From contig CAZQSZ010000005.1 of assembly GCA_964596345.1 (NCBI GenBank), positions 248,001-312,000 of the forward strand: a stretch of 64,000 bases of DNA. The letters run 5' to 3'. The position numbers and the translations under genes are program-made. The notes under the pieces were generated by a model. The model had not been told where the DNA came from. It saw only the letters and a list, made by a program, of their open reading frames with translations, and searched no databases. This document shows, piece by piece, positions 52,115 to 60,437 of this stretch (its first letter is position 1; every line of letters begins with the position of its first letter). This DNA is from CADEDV01 sp964596345. GTDB taxonomy: Bacteria > Bacteroidota > Bacteroidia > Chitinophagales > Chitinophagaceae.

Positions 52115-52615
52115 ATGGATTTTGATAAACTCAGCCATTTGCCTGAATGGAATGATGATGATTTCCGCGATGAGGAGGAAGAAGGGGAATCATGGAAACC
52201 CAATCCAACCCGGGAGGCTTGTAAGGCACTCTACCTGCAATGGCAGCAGGTCATGATCATGTTAACCGGGGCTCTTGATTCCATGAACTGTGAAGAAAAG
52301 GAAGATGGCTTCCCTGCTGCCTATTGGGAAGATCACAAAGCCATGTTACTGGGTGATGGCTACCAGGTGGCGGTAAAAATAAAGAGTTCGGAAGTGGGCC
52401 TGTACACGATACGGATGGAGAATGCCTCCATTATCCGGAAGAATGCACAGTTCATCAAATCAGCGATGCTGACCATGATGGCAGAAGAGGTTATTGACGA
52501 TGAGCATGGTGAGGTGATCCGGGAGGAGATTGACAAATTCCGGTTGTTATTCCGGGAATGGGTAAGCACTTTTCAAAAAGATGAATACGAAGATGAGTGG
52601 GGTTTGTTTATATAA
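52115..52615 (+). CDS. Uncharacterised acidic protein downstream of uvrA
   Basis: A 166-residue cytoplasmic protein with a strongly acidic start (EWNDDDFRDEEEEGESW) and end (KDEYEDEWGLFI) and a helical core (EACKALYLQWQQVMIMLTGA; NAQFIKSAMLTMMAEEV). It begins 15 bases after uvrA and ends at a terminator, so it likely shares the uvrA transcript. No family recognised. Confidence 0.6.
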   Translation: MDFDKLSHLPEWNDDDFRDEEEEGESWKPNPTREACKALYLQWQQVMIMLTGALDSMNCEEKEDGFPAAYWEDHKAMLLGDGYQVAVKIKSSEVGLYTIRMENASIIRKNAQFIKSAMLTMMAEEVIDDEHGEVIREEIDKFRLLFREWVSTFQKDEYEDEWGLFI

Positions 52616-52621
52616 AGAATT

Positions 52622-52652
52622 AAAAAGGCCAGTTGTAATAACTGGCCTTTTT
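52622..52652. terminator. Bidirectional intrinsic terminator
   Basis: AAAAAGGCCAGTT pairs with AACTGGCCTTTTT (13 bp, 5-base loop). With A-run on one side and T-run on the other it can stop both the uvrA transcript and the converging Yip1 gene. Confidence 0.85.
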
Positions 52653-52670
52653 AATATATGTTCTCTTACT

Positions 52671-53270
52671 TTATAAACTAAAGCTGCCATATCCGGAACC
52701 GTATGAGGGGATTAAAAGCTTTTGTAAAATAACGGATAGTATTATAGATACTCCAATTATTACGAGAAGAGAAACAACAAAATAGGTCATCTGTTTATCT
52801 TCGGGAGCTTTTTTCAGTTTAGGAAGGCCAACGTATAATAAGTATAAACCGTAGAGACCAGCTAACGCTCCAATTACTTCAATTGCAGGCAGGATTGCTA
52901 ATAGGCCACCAACCCAAAAAGGCGTATATGAGTAAGCGACTAATTGTACGGATTTACCCATATCCTTCTCTGCTCCAAAATTTGGGGCTAAGGCATCGAT
53001 AATAAATGAACTTAAAAAAACACCGACAAAAGCGCCTATCAATACTGCAATCGCATGATAAAGGCCCGCTTCAACACTGCTAAATCGAACTCCAAAGTAA
53101 CTTTTTCCAATAAAGCCATACCCTATGAATGCCGCTGCCGCTGCAGCTGCCGCCAATGGTAGTACATATGTAGTACATATTTTAGCAATATCGGGCTTTT
53201 CACCCGTAATGACATCCCATTCCTTAGCTGGAGTCATTATGATGTTTTTTGCTCTTTCAATTAAGTTCAT
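52671..53270 (-). CDS. Yip1-domain membrane protein
   Basis: A 199-residue inner-membrane protein with five to six helices. The start MNLIERAKNIIMTPAKEWDV is the typical Yip1-family N-terminus of Bacteroidetes (a short amphipathic helix and the PxxxW motif), followed by AKICTTYVLPLAAAAAAAAF, SVQLVAYSYTPFWVGGLLAIL and two final helices. Function in bacteria unknown. Likely monocistronic. Confidence 0.8.
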   Translation of the reverse strand: MNLIERAKNIIMTPAKEWDVITGEKPDIAKICTTYVLPLAAAAAAAAFIGYGFIGKSYFGVRFSSVEAGLYHAIAVLIGAFVGVFLSSFIIDALAPNFGAEKDMGKSVQLVAYSYTPFWVGGLLAILPAIEVIGALAGLYGLYLLYVGLPKLKKAPEDKQMTYFVVSLLVIIGVSIILSVILQKLLIPSYGSGYGSFSL

Positions 53271-53486
53271 TTTGGTTGATTTTGGTTTGTGGGCCTACTC
53301 GTTTGGCTTTTCGGCATTCGCCCCTGCCTATGAATGCAAAGCGATCCTTAACAGGTCTGTCATTCTAAAGTAGGCATCTTTTTTAAAAGTTCTCTCCCTG
53401 AAAACAGTTATTTTTTAAACCTGTTAATAACAGATAATGAAGTAGTAATAAAAAAACAGGGGATATAGGCAGAAAGGGGGATATAA

Positions 53487-53591
53487 TTCCCGCAGGCAGT
53501 GGCAGGAAGTGATTGAAAAAATCGTTCAGGGGCCAGCACTACTGGTTTTTCACCTGGATACGGGATTAGAACAATTTCCCTGCCCTGCGGG
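53487..53591. repeat. Imperfect inverted repeat (hairpin 1) in a gene-free stretch
   Basis: CCCGCAGG (53489-53496) pairs with CCTGCGGG (53584-53591), extended inward by GCAGG (53502-53506) with CCTGC (53579-53583) and AA with TT. A small CCAG/CTGG pair lies in the loop. The 511 bases 53271-53781 have no credible gene; this and the next repeat are the main content. Confidence 0.5.
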
Positions 53592-53637
53592 TTTTCTTAG
53601 TTATTGGCAATGTAAAAAGAACTCAGAGGGATAAAAG

Positions 53638-53758
53638 CCAATAAGCGGTGGCAGAGAGTGTTTAATAAAATGTATACTATATGAGAGTACCAATAGAGAA
53701 CGGATCAGGTTTGTCAACCAGGGTATCAGATTTTATTAAGCTCTCTGCCGCTTATTGG
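53638..53758. repeat. Long inverted repeat (hairpin 2), 28 paired bases
   Basis: Three perfect blocks pair in register: CCAATAAGCGG with CCGCTTATTGG (11), CAGAGAG with CTCTCTG (7), and TTAATAAAAT with ATTTTATTAA (10), broken only by a 3-base bulge and a 3/1 internal loop. The 58-base interior contains a small GGTT/AACC hairpin. It starts 24 bases past the stop of the minus-strand gene at 53782 and is followed on that strand by CTTTTATCC, so it could be an oversized terminator, a folded RNA or a small palindromic element. Confidence 0.7.
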
Positions 53759-53781
53759 ACAGCGTTTATAATCAGTTCAAA

Positions 53782-54162
53782 CTATCTTATTTCAAATTCG
53801 CCGCTGGCGGTTTCTTCATCCCCCGAGAAAACACGGTAGATGTATTTGCCACGGGCCAGCCCGGCTATCTTTAAATGATCTTTCGGTTTCATTTTGGAAT
53901 GTTCGATCAGTGTGCCTGCCAGATCGAATACAAAGAAATCAAGCTCTTTTTCTTTCGCCACCACATGCATTTTCCGTTTTACCATATCCGGATAGATCTT
54001 TACGGCATTGTTGTTTTTGGAAGATGCAGCAGTGTTCTTTGCCTTTTTGGGTTCTTCTTCAACAGGCTTGCCTGATGCAGTAGAAGATCCGGATAACAGT
54101 ACACCTGTGCTGACAGCAAGGGCATACAGTATTTTTTTGGAGGGAAAGAAAAAGGGTTTCAT
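53782..54162 (-). CDS. Small exported protein consisting mainly of a type IX secretion-like C-terminal domain
   Basis: A 126-residue protein: signal peptide (KKILYALAVSTGVLLSGSSTAS), a short Lys/Ala/Asn linker, then about 75 residues with the T9SS type A sorting pattern: VKIYPDMVKRKMHVVAKE, then FFVFDLAGTLIEHSKM, and IAGLARGKYIYRVFSGDE ending in GEFEIR. In the family this domain is normally the tail of a much larger cargo protein. Here there is no cargo. It follows the beta-barrel gene by 25 bases on the same strand. Confidence 0.6.
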   Translation of the reverse strand: MKPFFFPSKKILYALAVSTGVLLSGSSTASGKPVEEEPKKAKNTAASSKNNNAVKIYPDMVKRKMHVVAKEKELDFFVFDLAGTLIEHSKMKPKDHLKIAGLARGKYIYRVFSGDEETASGEFEIR

Positions 54163-54187
54163 AGTGGTTCGGTTTTGTACTGAGTTA

Positions 54188-55165
54188 TTAATAGAACACA
54201 GGACATCTCAGCTGGCGTCTTGCTCTTCCGTTGGGTGAATTATCACCATTGATCCTCCATCCCAAACGCAGCATACCGGAAAAGAAGGCATCATTCTCAG
54301 TAGGATCGCCACGCTGTGAATTAATGAAAGGCCGGTTCTGGCTCGGATTGGCTAATGTCTCCCTGTAAGCCAGTTGACGGGCCATGGTGGCTTCTGTTGG
54401 CGTCAGATAAGCGTTAAAATAAACCGGGTTGATATACTTGGTACTGACATCATCCATGTAATCGGTAAATGTTTTGCGATGGAGTATCTCGAAACCAACA
54501 TACATGGTCTCTTTTACATAGTATTTGAATCCCAATCCCATCGGGATCTCCTGCTGCCATAAGGAATATTCTTTACGGTCGGGATATTCTGCCATGCCCT
54601 GTCCTTCGGTTCTGAGGGGTTTCAGGTCCACCCATGTTTTATCACCATTGGGGGCGATATATTCTCCCTGCGGGTTCATATGAAACATACCAAAGCCGAT
54701 CAGTGCATAAGGACGCAGTTTGTGCTCCAATCCTTCATACTGTTCAAAGAAAACAGTAGGATAGAATTCGAGTGCTGCATAACCTTCCATCATTTTCGAC
54801 TGGAACTTCAGGTTTCTTTGCTTGCGGAAACGTTCAGCACCACCTTTGTTGTCGATGATCGCATCATCGCCTTCCAGGTGGCCGGAATTCAGTGCCACAC
54901 GCAAACCGACAAATTCGGCAGGATAATAGTTAATGAATAAGCCTTTCATCAGTTTGGTGAAAGGGAAGTTGACATCTTTCACAAAGGTCTTTCCGACGCC
55001 TTGCGTTCCGCCAAGGTCACCAAGGAAAAATGAAGGTCCAAGGCCAAGGCCTATTTCAAATTTTCCATCAGATGAACTGATTGACTGGGCTGAGGTACGG
55101 AAGGAAGAGATGGCAACGAGACAAACTAGTACGATGTAACGTACTTTGAGTACACTTGTTCTCAT
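54188..55165 (-). CDS. Outer-membrane beta-barrel protein (porin-like)
   Basis: A 325-residue exported protein; signal ends near RTSAQS. The mature start KFEIGLGLGPSFFLGDLGG and later FINYYPAEFVGLRVALNSG, KLRPYALIGFGMFHMNP and MYVGFEILHRKTFTDYMDDV are the strand-turn pattern of DUF6089-like Bacteroidetes barrels. Probably co-transcribed with the small sorting-domain protein downstream. Substrate unknown. Confidence 0.7.
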   Translation of the reverse strand: MRTSVLKVRYIVLVCLVAISSFRTSAQSISSSDGKFEIGLGLGPSFFLGDLGGTQGVGKTFVKDVNFPFTKLMKGLFINYYPAEFVGLRVALNSGHLEGDDAIIDNKGGAERFRKQRNLKFQSKMMEGYAALEFYPTVFFEQYEGLEHKLRPYALIGFGMFHMNPQGEYIAPNGDKTWVDLKPLRTEGQGMAEYPDRKEYSLWQQEIPMGLGFKYYVKETMYVGFEILHRKTFTDYMDDVSTKYINPVYFNAYLTPTEATMARQLAYRETLANPSQNRPFINSQRGDPTENDAFFSGMLRLGWRINGDNSPNGRARRQLRCPVFY

Positions 55166-55309
55166 AGTATCAGATTTCTGGTTTTTCTACTATTGGATTT
55201 TCAAGACTAAAGTAGAGAAACTAAAATCATCATAGAAGATATTAGCAGGTCTTTTTTTCTTTTTTGACCTCAAATTTGTTTTATTACGTAGTGGATTTAC
55301 GAAAAATGA

Positions 55310-55756
55310 CTATGAAAGTATCATTTCTATATGTTCAATGCCATCTTCCATATATATATCACTGGTTTTTTGAAAACCCAGCGAGGAGTAGAATGCAAGC
55401 AGGTATAACTGGGCCCCGATCTTTATTGATCCATTGCCAAATAAACGTCTTGTCTCTTCAATACTTTTTTTCATTAAGATTCTTCCAATGCCCCCGCCTC
55501 TGGCAGCCGGTGCCGTTACCACTCTGCCAATAGATGGATACCCGGGATACGAAACTCCTTCGGGCACCAGCCGGGTATAAGCAACCAGTTCATTTTCTTT
55601 CCCGCCCATCAGGTGATAGCAATACTGATCCTTGTTATCCATATCCTGGAACACACAGTTTTGCTCCACTACAAATACTTCTGTTCTTAAGCGAAGCAAT
55701 GCGTACAGTTCATCAACTGTGAGGTCTTCAAATTTTTTCAGTGTCCAGTTCATCAT
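55310..55756 (-). CDS. GNAT-family N-acetyltransferase (ElaA-like)
   Basis: A 148-residue acetyltransferase. LYALLRLRTEVFVVEQNC is the ElaA-type start, and VVTAPAARGGGIGRILMKK holds the acetyl-CoA pyrophosphate loop (R-G-G-G-I-G). The strand IKIGAQLYLLAFYSSLGF completes the fold. The ATG at 55756 is chosen; the frame continues upstream only through a TTG. It begins 10 bases after the rarA stop. Substrate unknown. Confidence 0.85.
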   Translation of the reverse strand: MMNWTLKKFEDLTVDELYALLRLRTEVFVVEQNCVFQDMDNKDQYCYHLMGGKENELVAYTRLVPEGVSYPGYPSIGRVVTAPAARGGGIGRILMKKSIEETRRLFGNGSIKIGAQLYLLAFYSSLGFQKTSDIYMEDGIEHIEMILS

Positions 55757-55765
55757 AGTACTCAA

Positions 55766-57043
55766 TCAATAATTGTATTTATCCTTCCATAAATTTTTCA
55801 GGAATTTTCTCAATTCTTCTTCCCTGGCATTCTTCCCCGGGTCATAAAATTTTTTACCGGCTACTTCTTTGGGTAAATATTCCTGGGCCGAAAAATTGTT
55901 CTCATAACTGTGCGAATATTGATAGCCTTTGCCATAATCCAGGTTCTTCATCAGTTTGGTTGGTGCATTGCGGATATGAAGTGGCACGGGCAGGTCCCCG
56001 TATTTTTTTACTGCTGCCGAAGCTTCCCCGATCGCAACCGTAGCGGAATTGCTTTTGGCGCTGGAAGCCAGGTAGATCACACATTGCGATAAGATTAGGC
56101 TTGATTCGGGGTACCCGATCTTATTCACAGCTTCAAAAGTTGCATTCGCCATGACCAAAGCCGTCGGATTCGCATTGCCGATATCTTCACTGGCCAATAT
56201 CAGTAACCTGCGGGCAATGAATTTTACATCTTCCCCTCCCTCAATCATCCGGGCAAGCCAGTAAATCGCAGCATTGGGATCACTGCCCCGGATGGATTTT
56301 ATAAAAGCAGAAATGATATCATAGTGCTGTTCACCACTTTTATCGTAGAGGGCAATTCTTTTTTGTGCTACTTCCATCACCAGTTTGTCGGTGATAAATT
56401 TGTCAGACACCCCTAAGGTGTCAGACACATAGACACAAACCAGTTCCAGCAGGTTCAATAATTTCCGGGCATCACCACCCGATATATTGATCAGCGCCTC
56501 TGTCTCTTTCAGTTCAATTTTTTTTGTCTTTAGTAATTCATCCTTTTCAAGAGCTGTATGCAAGAGCTGAACAAGATCTTTTTCTTCCAGTGCTTTTAAT
56601 ACATAAACCTGGCACCTGCTCAGTAAGGCACTGTTTACTTCAAACGAGGGATTTTCAGTCGTGGCGCCGATCAGGGTAATGATTCCTTTTTCAACAGCAC
56701 CGAGTAATGCATCCTGCTGCCCTTTATTGAAACGGTGAATTTCGTCAATGAACAGGATGGCACCGGGTTTGGTTTTAGCTTCCTCAATTACTTCCCTTAC
56801 GTCTTTTACACCCGAACTGATTGCACTCAGCATAAAGAAAGGCGACTGTAATGTATTGGCAATAATATTTGCCAGGGTGGTTTTGCCGGTTCCCGGAGGT
56901 CCCCATAAGATCATCGACGGGATGTGTCCATTTTCCAGGGTGGTCCTTAATATACTTCCTTTACCGGCCAGGTGCTGCTGGCCCGCCAGTTCATCTAATG
57001 TTTTAGGTCTTATCCTTTCCGCAAGAGGGGTATGCTGATTCAC
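55766..57043 (-). CDS. rarA: Replication-associated recombination protein A (RarA/MgsA)
   Basis: AAA+ ATPase that acts at stalled replication forks, related to clamp loaders. 425 residues. TPLAERIRPKTLDELAGQQH opens the protein; Walker A GPPGTGKTTLANIIA, Walker B AILFIDEIHRFNKGQQDALL, sensor 1 LIGATTENPSFEVNSALLSR. The C-terminal tetramerisation region has DPNAAIYWLARMIEGGED. The start is GTG. Followed by the GNAT gene on the same strand. Confidence 0.95.
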   Translation of the reverse strand: MNQHTPLAERIRPKTLDELAGQQHLAGKGSILRTTLENGHIPSMILWGPPGTGKTTLANIIANTLQSPFFMLSAISSGVKDVREVIEEAKTKPGAILFIDEIHRFNKGQQDALLGAVEKGIITLIGATTENPSFEVNSALLSRCQVYVLKALEEKDLVQLLHTALEKDELLKTKKIELKETEALINISGGDARKLLNLLELVCVYVSDTLGVSDKFITDKLVMEVAQKRIALYDKSGEQHYDIISAFIKSIRGSDPNAAIYWLARMIEGGEDVKFIARRLLILASEDIGNANPTALVMANATFEAVNKIGYPESSLILSQCVIYLASSAKSNSATVAIGEASAAVKKYGDLPVPLHIRNAPTKLMKNLDYGKGYQYSHSYENNFSAQEYLPKEVAGKKFYDPGKNAREEELRKFLKNLWKDKYNY

Positions 57044-57076
57044 ATTTCAAAGTAACGAAAACTATAGGCTCGTTGA

Positions 57077-57931
57077 TCAGTTTACATGCGTAGTTAAAAA
57101 CGCCTGCACCTGGTTAAAGGAATGGACGAGGTTATCACCCACCCAGCCATGTGCTTCGGTGGGATAAAAAACATATTGATGTATAACACCCGCCAGCTGG
57201 AGTTTGGCATCTAGCGCCACGGCTTGTGAAGGGGACACCAAGGGGTCCAGGCCACCGTGTAATAAAATAGTAGGAGGGCTTTGGGCGGTTACAAAATTGA
57301 TTGGGCTTGATTGCTGGTATAAGGCCGGGTTGCTGGCCGGCGTTGCACCAACGATCTGGGCGATGGTGGCAGCTGGTATAAAAGGAGAGGCAGGATTATT
57401 ATACAGATCCGTCATATCCGTTGGCCCGAAAAAGGAGACGATAGCTTTTACTTTTACCGGGCTGCTGTATTTGTAGCCTTGTAATAAAGCAAGATGTCCG
57501 CCGGCACTGGCACCGAGTAAAACAAACTTGTCAGATATTTTGTAGTCATCTCTTTTTGAATAGATAAATTCTATGGCCGCTTTGGTATCATTTTCCTGTG
57601 CAGGAAATGAATTGGTAGTACCGGTTGAAAGACGATAGTTGATATTGAAGATCGCATAACCGGGTAACCTGCGTTGCAGGCTGTCCACAAAGGAAGCAAA
57701 ATCAGTTTTATCCCCGCTGGCCCAGGCGCCTCCATGGATCAGCACCATTACTTTAGTAGTACTGCTGTTTCTTCCGGCGGGTAAATAAATATCCATTTTT
57801 TGTGCCGGATCGGAGCCATAGGGAACATTCATCATGTTAGATGCCGGTGTTGAACCGGTGCCGGGATTATCTGTGGTTTCTTTCTGGCAGGCCAGAGCAA
57901 CAAAACTGAGCAGCAGCAAATAATAGCGCAT
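57077..57931 (-). CDS. Alpha/beta-hydrolase lipoprotein (esterase/BD-FAE type)
   Basis: A 284-residue lipoprotein. From the ATG at 57931 the signal reads MRYYLLLLSFVALACQ, a clear lipobox. Oxyanion segment VMVLIHGGAWASGDKTDF, nucleophile in LLGASAGGHLALLQGY, Asp in HGGLDPLVSPSQ and His in TEAHGWVG form the triad. HGGAW plus GxSAGG is the hormone-sensitive-lipase/bifunctional feruloyl-acetyl esterase group. The substrate may be an acyl or acetyl ester on glycans; unproven. Confidence 0.85.
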   Translation of the reverse strand: MRYYLLLLSFVALACQKETTDNPGTGSTPASNMMNVPYGSDPAQKMDIYLPAGRNSSTTKVMVLIHGGAWASGDKTDFASFVDSLQRRLPGYAIFNINYRLSTGTTNSFPAQENDTKAAIEFIYSKRDDYKISDKFVLLGASAGGHLALLQGYKYSSPVKVKAIVSFFGPTDMTDLYNNPASPFIPAATIAQIVGATPASNPALYQQSSPINFVTAQSPPTILLHGGLDPLVSPSQAVALDAKLQLAGVIHQYVFYPTEAHGWVGDNLVHSFNQVQAFLTTHVN

Positions 57932-58029
57932 GATGAGTAATTTCGTCAGTAAATTACAAAAATCACCGCTCATGGCAGCAGCCGATAATATTGTGAAGCT
58001 TTGCCAGGCAGTTTTTGTATTTTAATTGT

Positions 58030-59421
58030 ATGATGAAAGCCCTACTGATGTGTAAGCAATGTATTTTTTTGATTGGCTTCCTGTTTTGGACAGCGTCAGT
58101 CAAGGCACAGCCGGTCAACCCCGAACATAATTATGCCCGTAACTCACCGGGGATTGTCATGGTACAGGCCGTTTTTTCAGCCACCGTATATGTGAATAAG
58201 GTGGATATTAATGAAAGGATATTTGATAAATTGGTGGACTCGGTAAAAAAACTGGATACCAGTGGCCGCCTTTTATCACCTGCTCAAAAGCTAGATATAG
58301 TGATCCGGGCCTTGTATAAATCACCGTTACGATTTTTCTCTTCCACCAACGAATATTTCAGGCAGGCCCGGCGGGTTCAATCGAATGGCACCGGTTTTTT
58401 AATTACCGGCGACGGGTATATTGTGACCAACTGCCATATCATTGACCGTGACAGTGCCTATATCCGCAATAAGTTCATATTAGAAACTTTCCAGGAGGTA
58501 ACACAGGCGAATATCAATGCGCTGCAAACCTCCTGGGCGATGACCTTGTCTGATGAGCAACGGAATCTTTTATCCAATACCTATGGACTGATCTACTCGC
58601 AGGTTTCTTCCATGATCTTATTCGACCTGCAGAAGGAATTTTATGTATTGTACAGAACAGACACCGGTATCAATGGCACAGAAACCATCCGGAAAAAAGC
58701 TACTGTTATTATTAAAGGCCGGCCGATGCCGGGCAAAGATGTGGCGATACTGAAAGCAGAAGAGGTTGAGGGTCTTCCGACGCTGGTTATTGCCAACGAT
58801 TCTTTAATACGGATCGGGGCAGAGGCCCTGGTGATCGGTTACCCGGAACCAGTGACGAGTAATTCATTTCTTTCTGCTGCTTCGGGTATTGAACCCACCT
58901 TAACTGCCGGTATTGTGAGTGCTATAAAAAAATCAGTGAATGGCTGGCCGGTGATACAAATGGATGCGGTGATCAGCCATGGCAGCAGTGGCAGCCCTGT
59001 TTGTAACGATAAAGGTGAAGTGGTGGCACTGGCAACTTTTGGCAGCCTGGACCAGGGAAACGGGAGCCTTGCCAGTGGATTTAATTTTGCTATCCCGATG
59101 AGTGTGGTACGGGAATACATAGATAGTGCAAACATCAAACCGCAGGCCAGTAAGGCAACGGTAGCTTTCAACCAGGGGTTGGGTTTTTTTTACCAGCAAT
59201 TTTACCGGAAGGCAAAAGAAAAATTTGAAGAAGTGAAACAGCTGAATAGTAATTATCCTCAGTTAGGCTTTTACCTGCAGCAATGTAAAAATAAAATTGC
59301 CGGTGGCGTGGACCGGCAGCCACCGCCCCGCAAATTTGTTTTTTGGGTCATGATCGGTATAGCTGCAATGACCGCGGGTTACATATTATTTAAAATGAGA
59401 AAACAAAGAAGCTTCAGCTGA
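58030..59421 (+). CDS. Exported trypsin-like serine protease with C-terminal membrane anchor
   Basis: A 463-residue protein: signal peptide, an N-terminal helical stretch, GTGFLITGDGYIVTNCHIID with His136, GKDVAILKAE with Asp237, and SHGSSGSPVCNDKGEVVAL with Ser320. The His-Asp distance of about 100 residues holds a helical insertion (ANINALQTSWAMTLSDEQRN) not present in ordinary trypsin folds. After the protease comes a TPR-like helix pair (FNQGLGFFYQQFYRKAKEKF) and one transmembrane helix near the end. No PDZ domain. The ATG at 58030 is preferred over a TTG five codons upstream. Confidence 0.78.
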   Translation: MMKALLMCKQCIFLIGFLFWTASVKAQPVNPEHNYARNSPGIVMVQAVFSATVYVNKVDINERIFDKLVDSVKKLDTSGRLLSPAQKLDIVIRALYKSPLRFFSSTNEYFRQARRVQSNGTGFLITGDGYIVTNCHIIDRDSAYIRNKFILETFQEVTQANINALQTSWAMTLSDEQRNLLSNTYGLIYSQVSSMILFDLQKEFYVLYRTDTGINGTETIRKKATVIIKGRPMPGKDVAILKAEEVEGLPTLVIANDSLIRIGAEALVIGYPEPVTSNSFLSAASGIEPTLTAGIVSAIKKSVNGWPVIQMDAVISHGSSGSPVCNDKGEVVALATFGSLDQGNGSLASGFNFAIPMSVVREYIDSANIKPQASKATVAFNQGLGFFYQQFYRKAKEKFEEVKQLNSNYPQLGFYLQQCKNKIAGGVDRQPPPRKFVFWVMIGIAAMTAGYILFKMRKQRSFS

Positions 59422-59928
59422 TCAGGATTGTTCCTGTGTCACCCCGTCTTCAAACTCAAATTGTTTGTTCACAAAAAAATTACGGTATAACTCCCGGCGC
59501 AGGTTGAAAAGTCCATAGAGAATGACTAATTGAAAAACAAGTATAGCGGTTTTGAAAAGCAGCGGAACCAGGAAGCGGAACGGTAAGGAGAACAATGAGC
59601 CTCCTGTAATTGACCGGAGCAAACCCAGGCTCCTGTATTCGGCAAAGAACAACCCGAACAGGAAGATCAACAGGAAAAAATTGACAAGGAACAGCCAGTT
59701 GAATACGTTTTTTTGTTTACCAGCCACCGGCTTGTCAGGGTAATTGGTATTCACCAGGTTCAATGCAAAAATGGACAAGGCTGCCATCAGTACAAAAAAG
59801 ATCGTTTCTAAAAAATAATATCCCTTTCCGCTATTGAAAAGACTGATGAGCGATGCGAACGAAAAAAAACTGGTTGCCAGCATTTGCAGCAAACAGGCGA
59901 GGCGGTATAGTTGCCAGCTGATCTTCAT
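59422..59928 (-). CDS. Four-helix membrane protein of unknown function
   Basis: A 168-residue protein with four hydrophobic helices (LLQMLATSFFSFASLISLF; FLETIFFVLMAALSIFALNL; VFNWLFLVNFFLLIFLFGLF; FKTAILVFQLVILYGLFNL) and a charged C-terminus. It shares size and topology with the next gene upstream on the same strand, 23 bases away, and may be its distant paralogue. Its stop abuts the converging protease gene. Confidence 0.55.
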   Translation of the reverse strand: MKISWQLYRLACLLQMLATSFFSFASLISLFNSGKGYYFLETIFFVLMAALSIFALNLVNTNYPDKPVAGKQKNVFNWLFLVNFFLLIFLFGLFFAEYRSLGLLRSITGGSLFSLPFRFLVPLLFKTAILVFQLVILYGLFNLRRELYRNFFVNKQFEFEDGVTQEQS

Positions 59929-59951
59929 GCTGTAAAATATATATTTCCGGG

Positions 59952-60437
59952 TTATTGGCCTATACTATCGATCAATTCCTGCATGTTTTTCCGGTTATTT
60001 CGCTGGATAAGGTTAGACAGCTTTACCTGCATAACAAGTATTACGGCTTGCAGAATAACCATAAAGGAAAGTATGAAGACGGCTATTTTGCCGGCAGCGC
60101 CTCGTTCTGTATCATCAGAACTAAATTCTTCAAAAGCTCCAAAGCCTGTGACCAGGGTCATGAATAATACAACTGCCCATGTAAGAATTAACAGTGTAAG
60201 ATTTATTCTTTTGATATATACAGGAAGTAATTTACCAGGGAAGTAACGCTGGTACAACAGGATACCAAAAAAATTATTCACTACTATTATCAGGAATGAT
60301 ACACAAAATAAAATGGTGAAGTCAGTATCTCTTCGTGCTGTATTAAAAAAACTAATGAGGAGAAGAATTAAAACAGCCAGGGCGGGAATAGCCAGCAAAA
60401 AATTCAATACAAAATATAACTTCCATTTGCCCGGCAT
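59952..60437 (-). CDS. Four-helix membrane protein of unknown function
   Basis: A 161-residue protein with four hydrophobic helices (LYFVLNFLLAIPALAVLILL; DFTILFCVSFLIIVVNNFFG; LTLLILTWAVVLFMTLVTGF; AVFILSFMVILQAVILVM) and a short charged tail. Its ATG shares one base with the aspS stop (TAATG), so it is probably translated from the aspS transcript. No family recognised. Confidence 0.55.
   Translation of the reverse strand: MPGKWKLYFVLNFLLAIPALAVLILLLISFFNTARRDTDFTILFCVSFLIIVVNNFFGILLYQRYFPGKLLPVYIKRINLTLLILTWAVVLFMTLVTGFGAFEEFSSDDTERGAAGKIAVFILSFMVILQAVILVMQVKLSNLIQRNNRKNMQELIDSIGQ

Noticed and set aside
53271..53637. A missed small gene upstream of the Yip1 gene
   Set aside because: Frames are short, without start context or recognisable protein pattern; the content is hairpin sequence.
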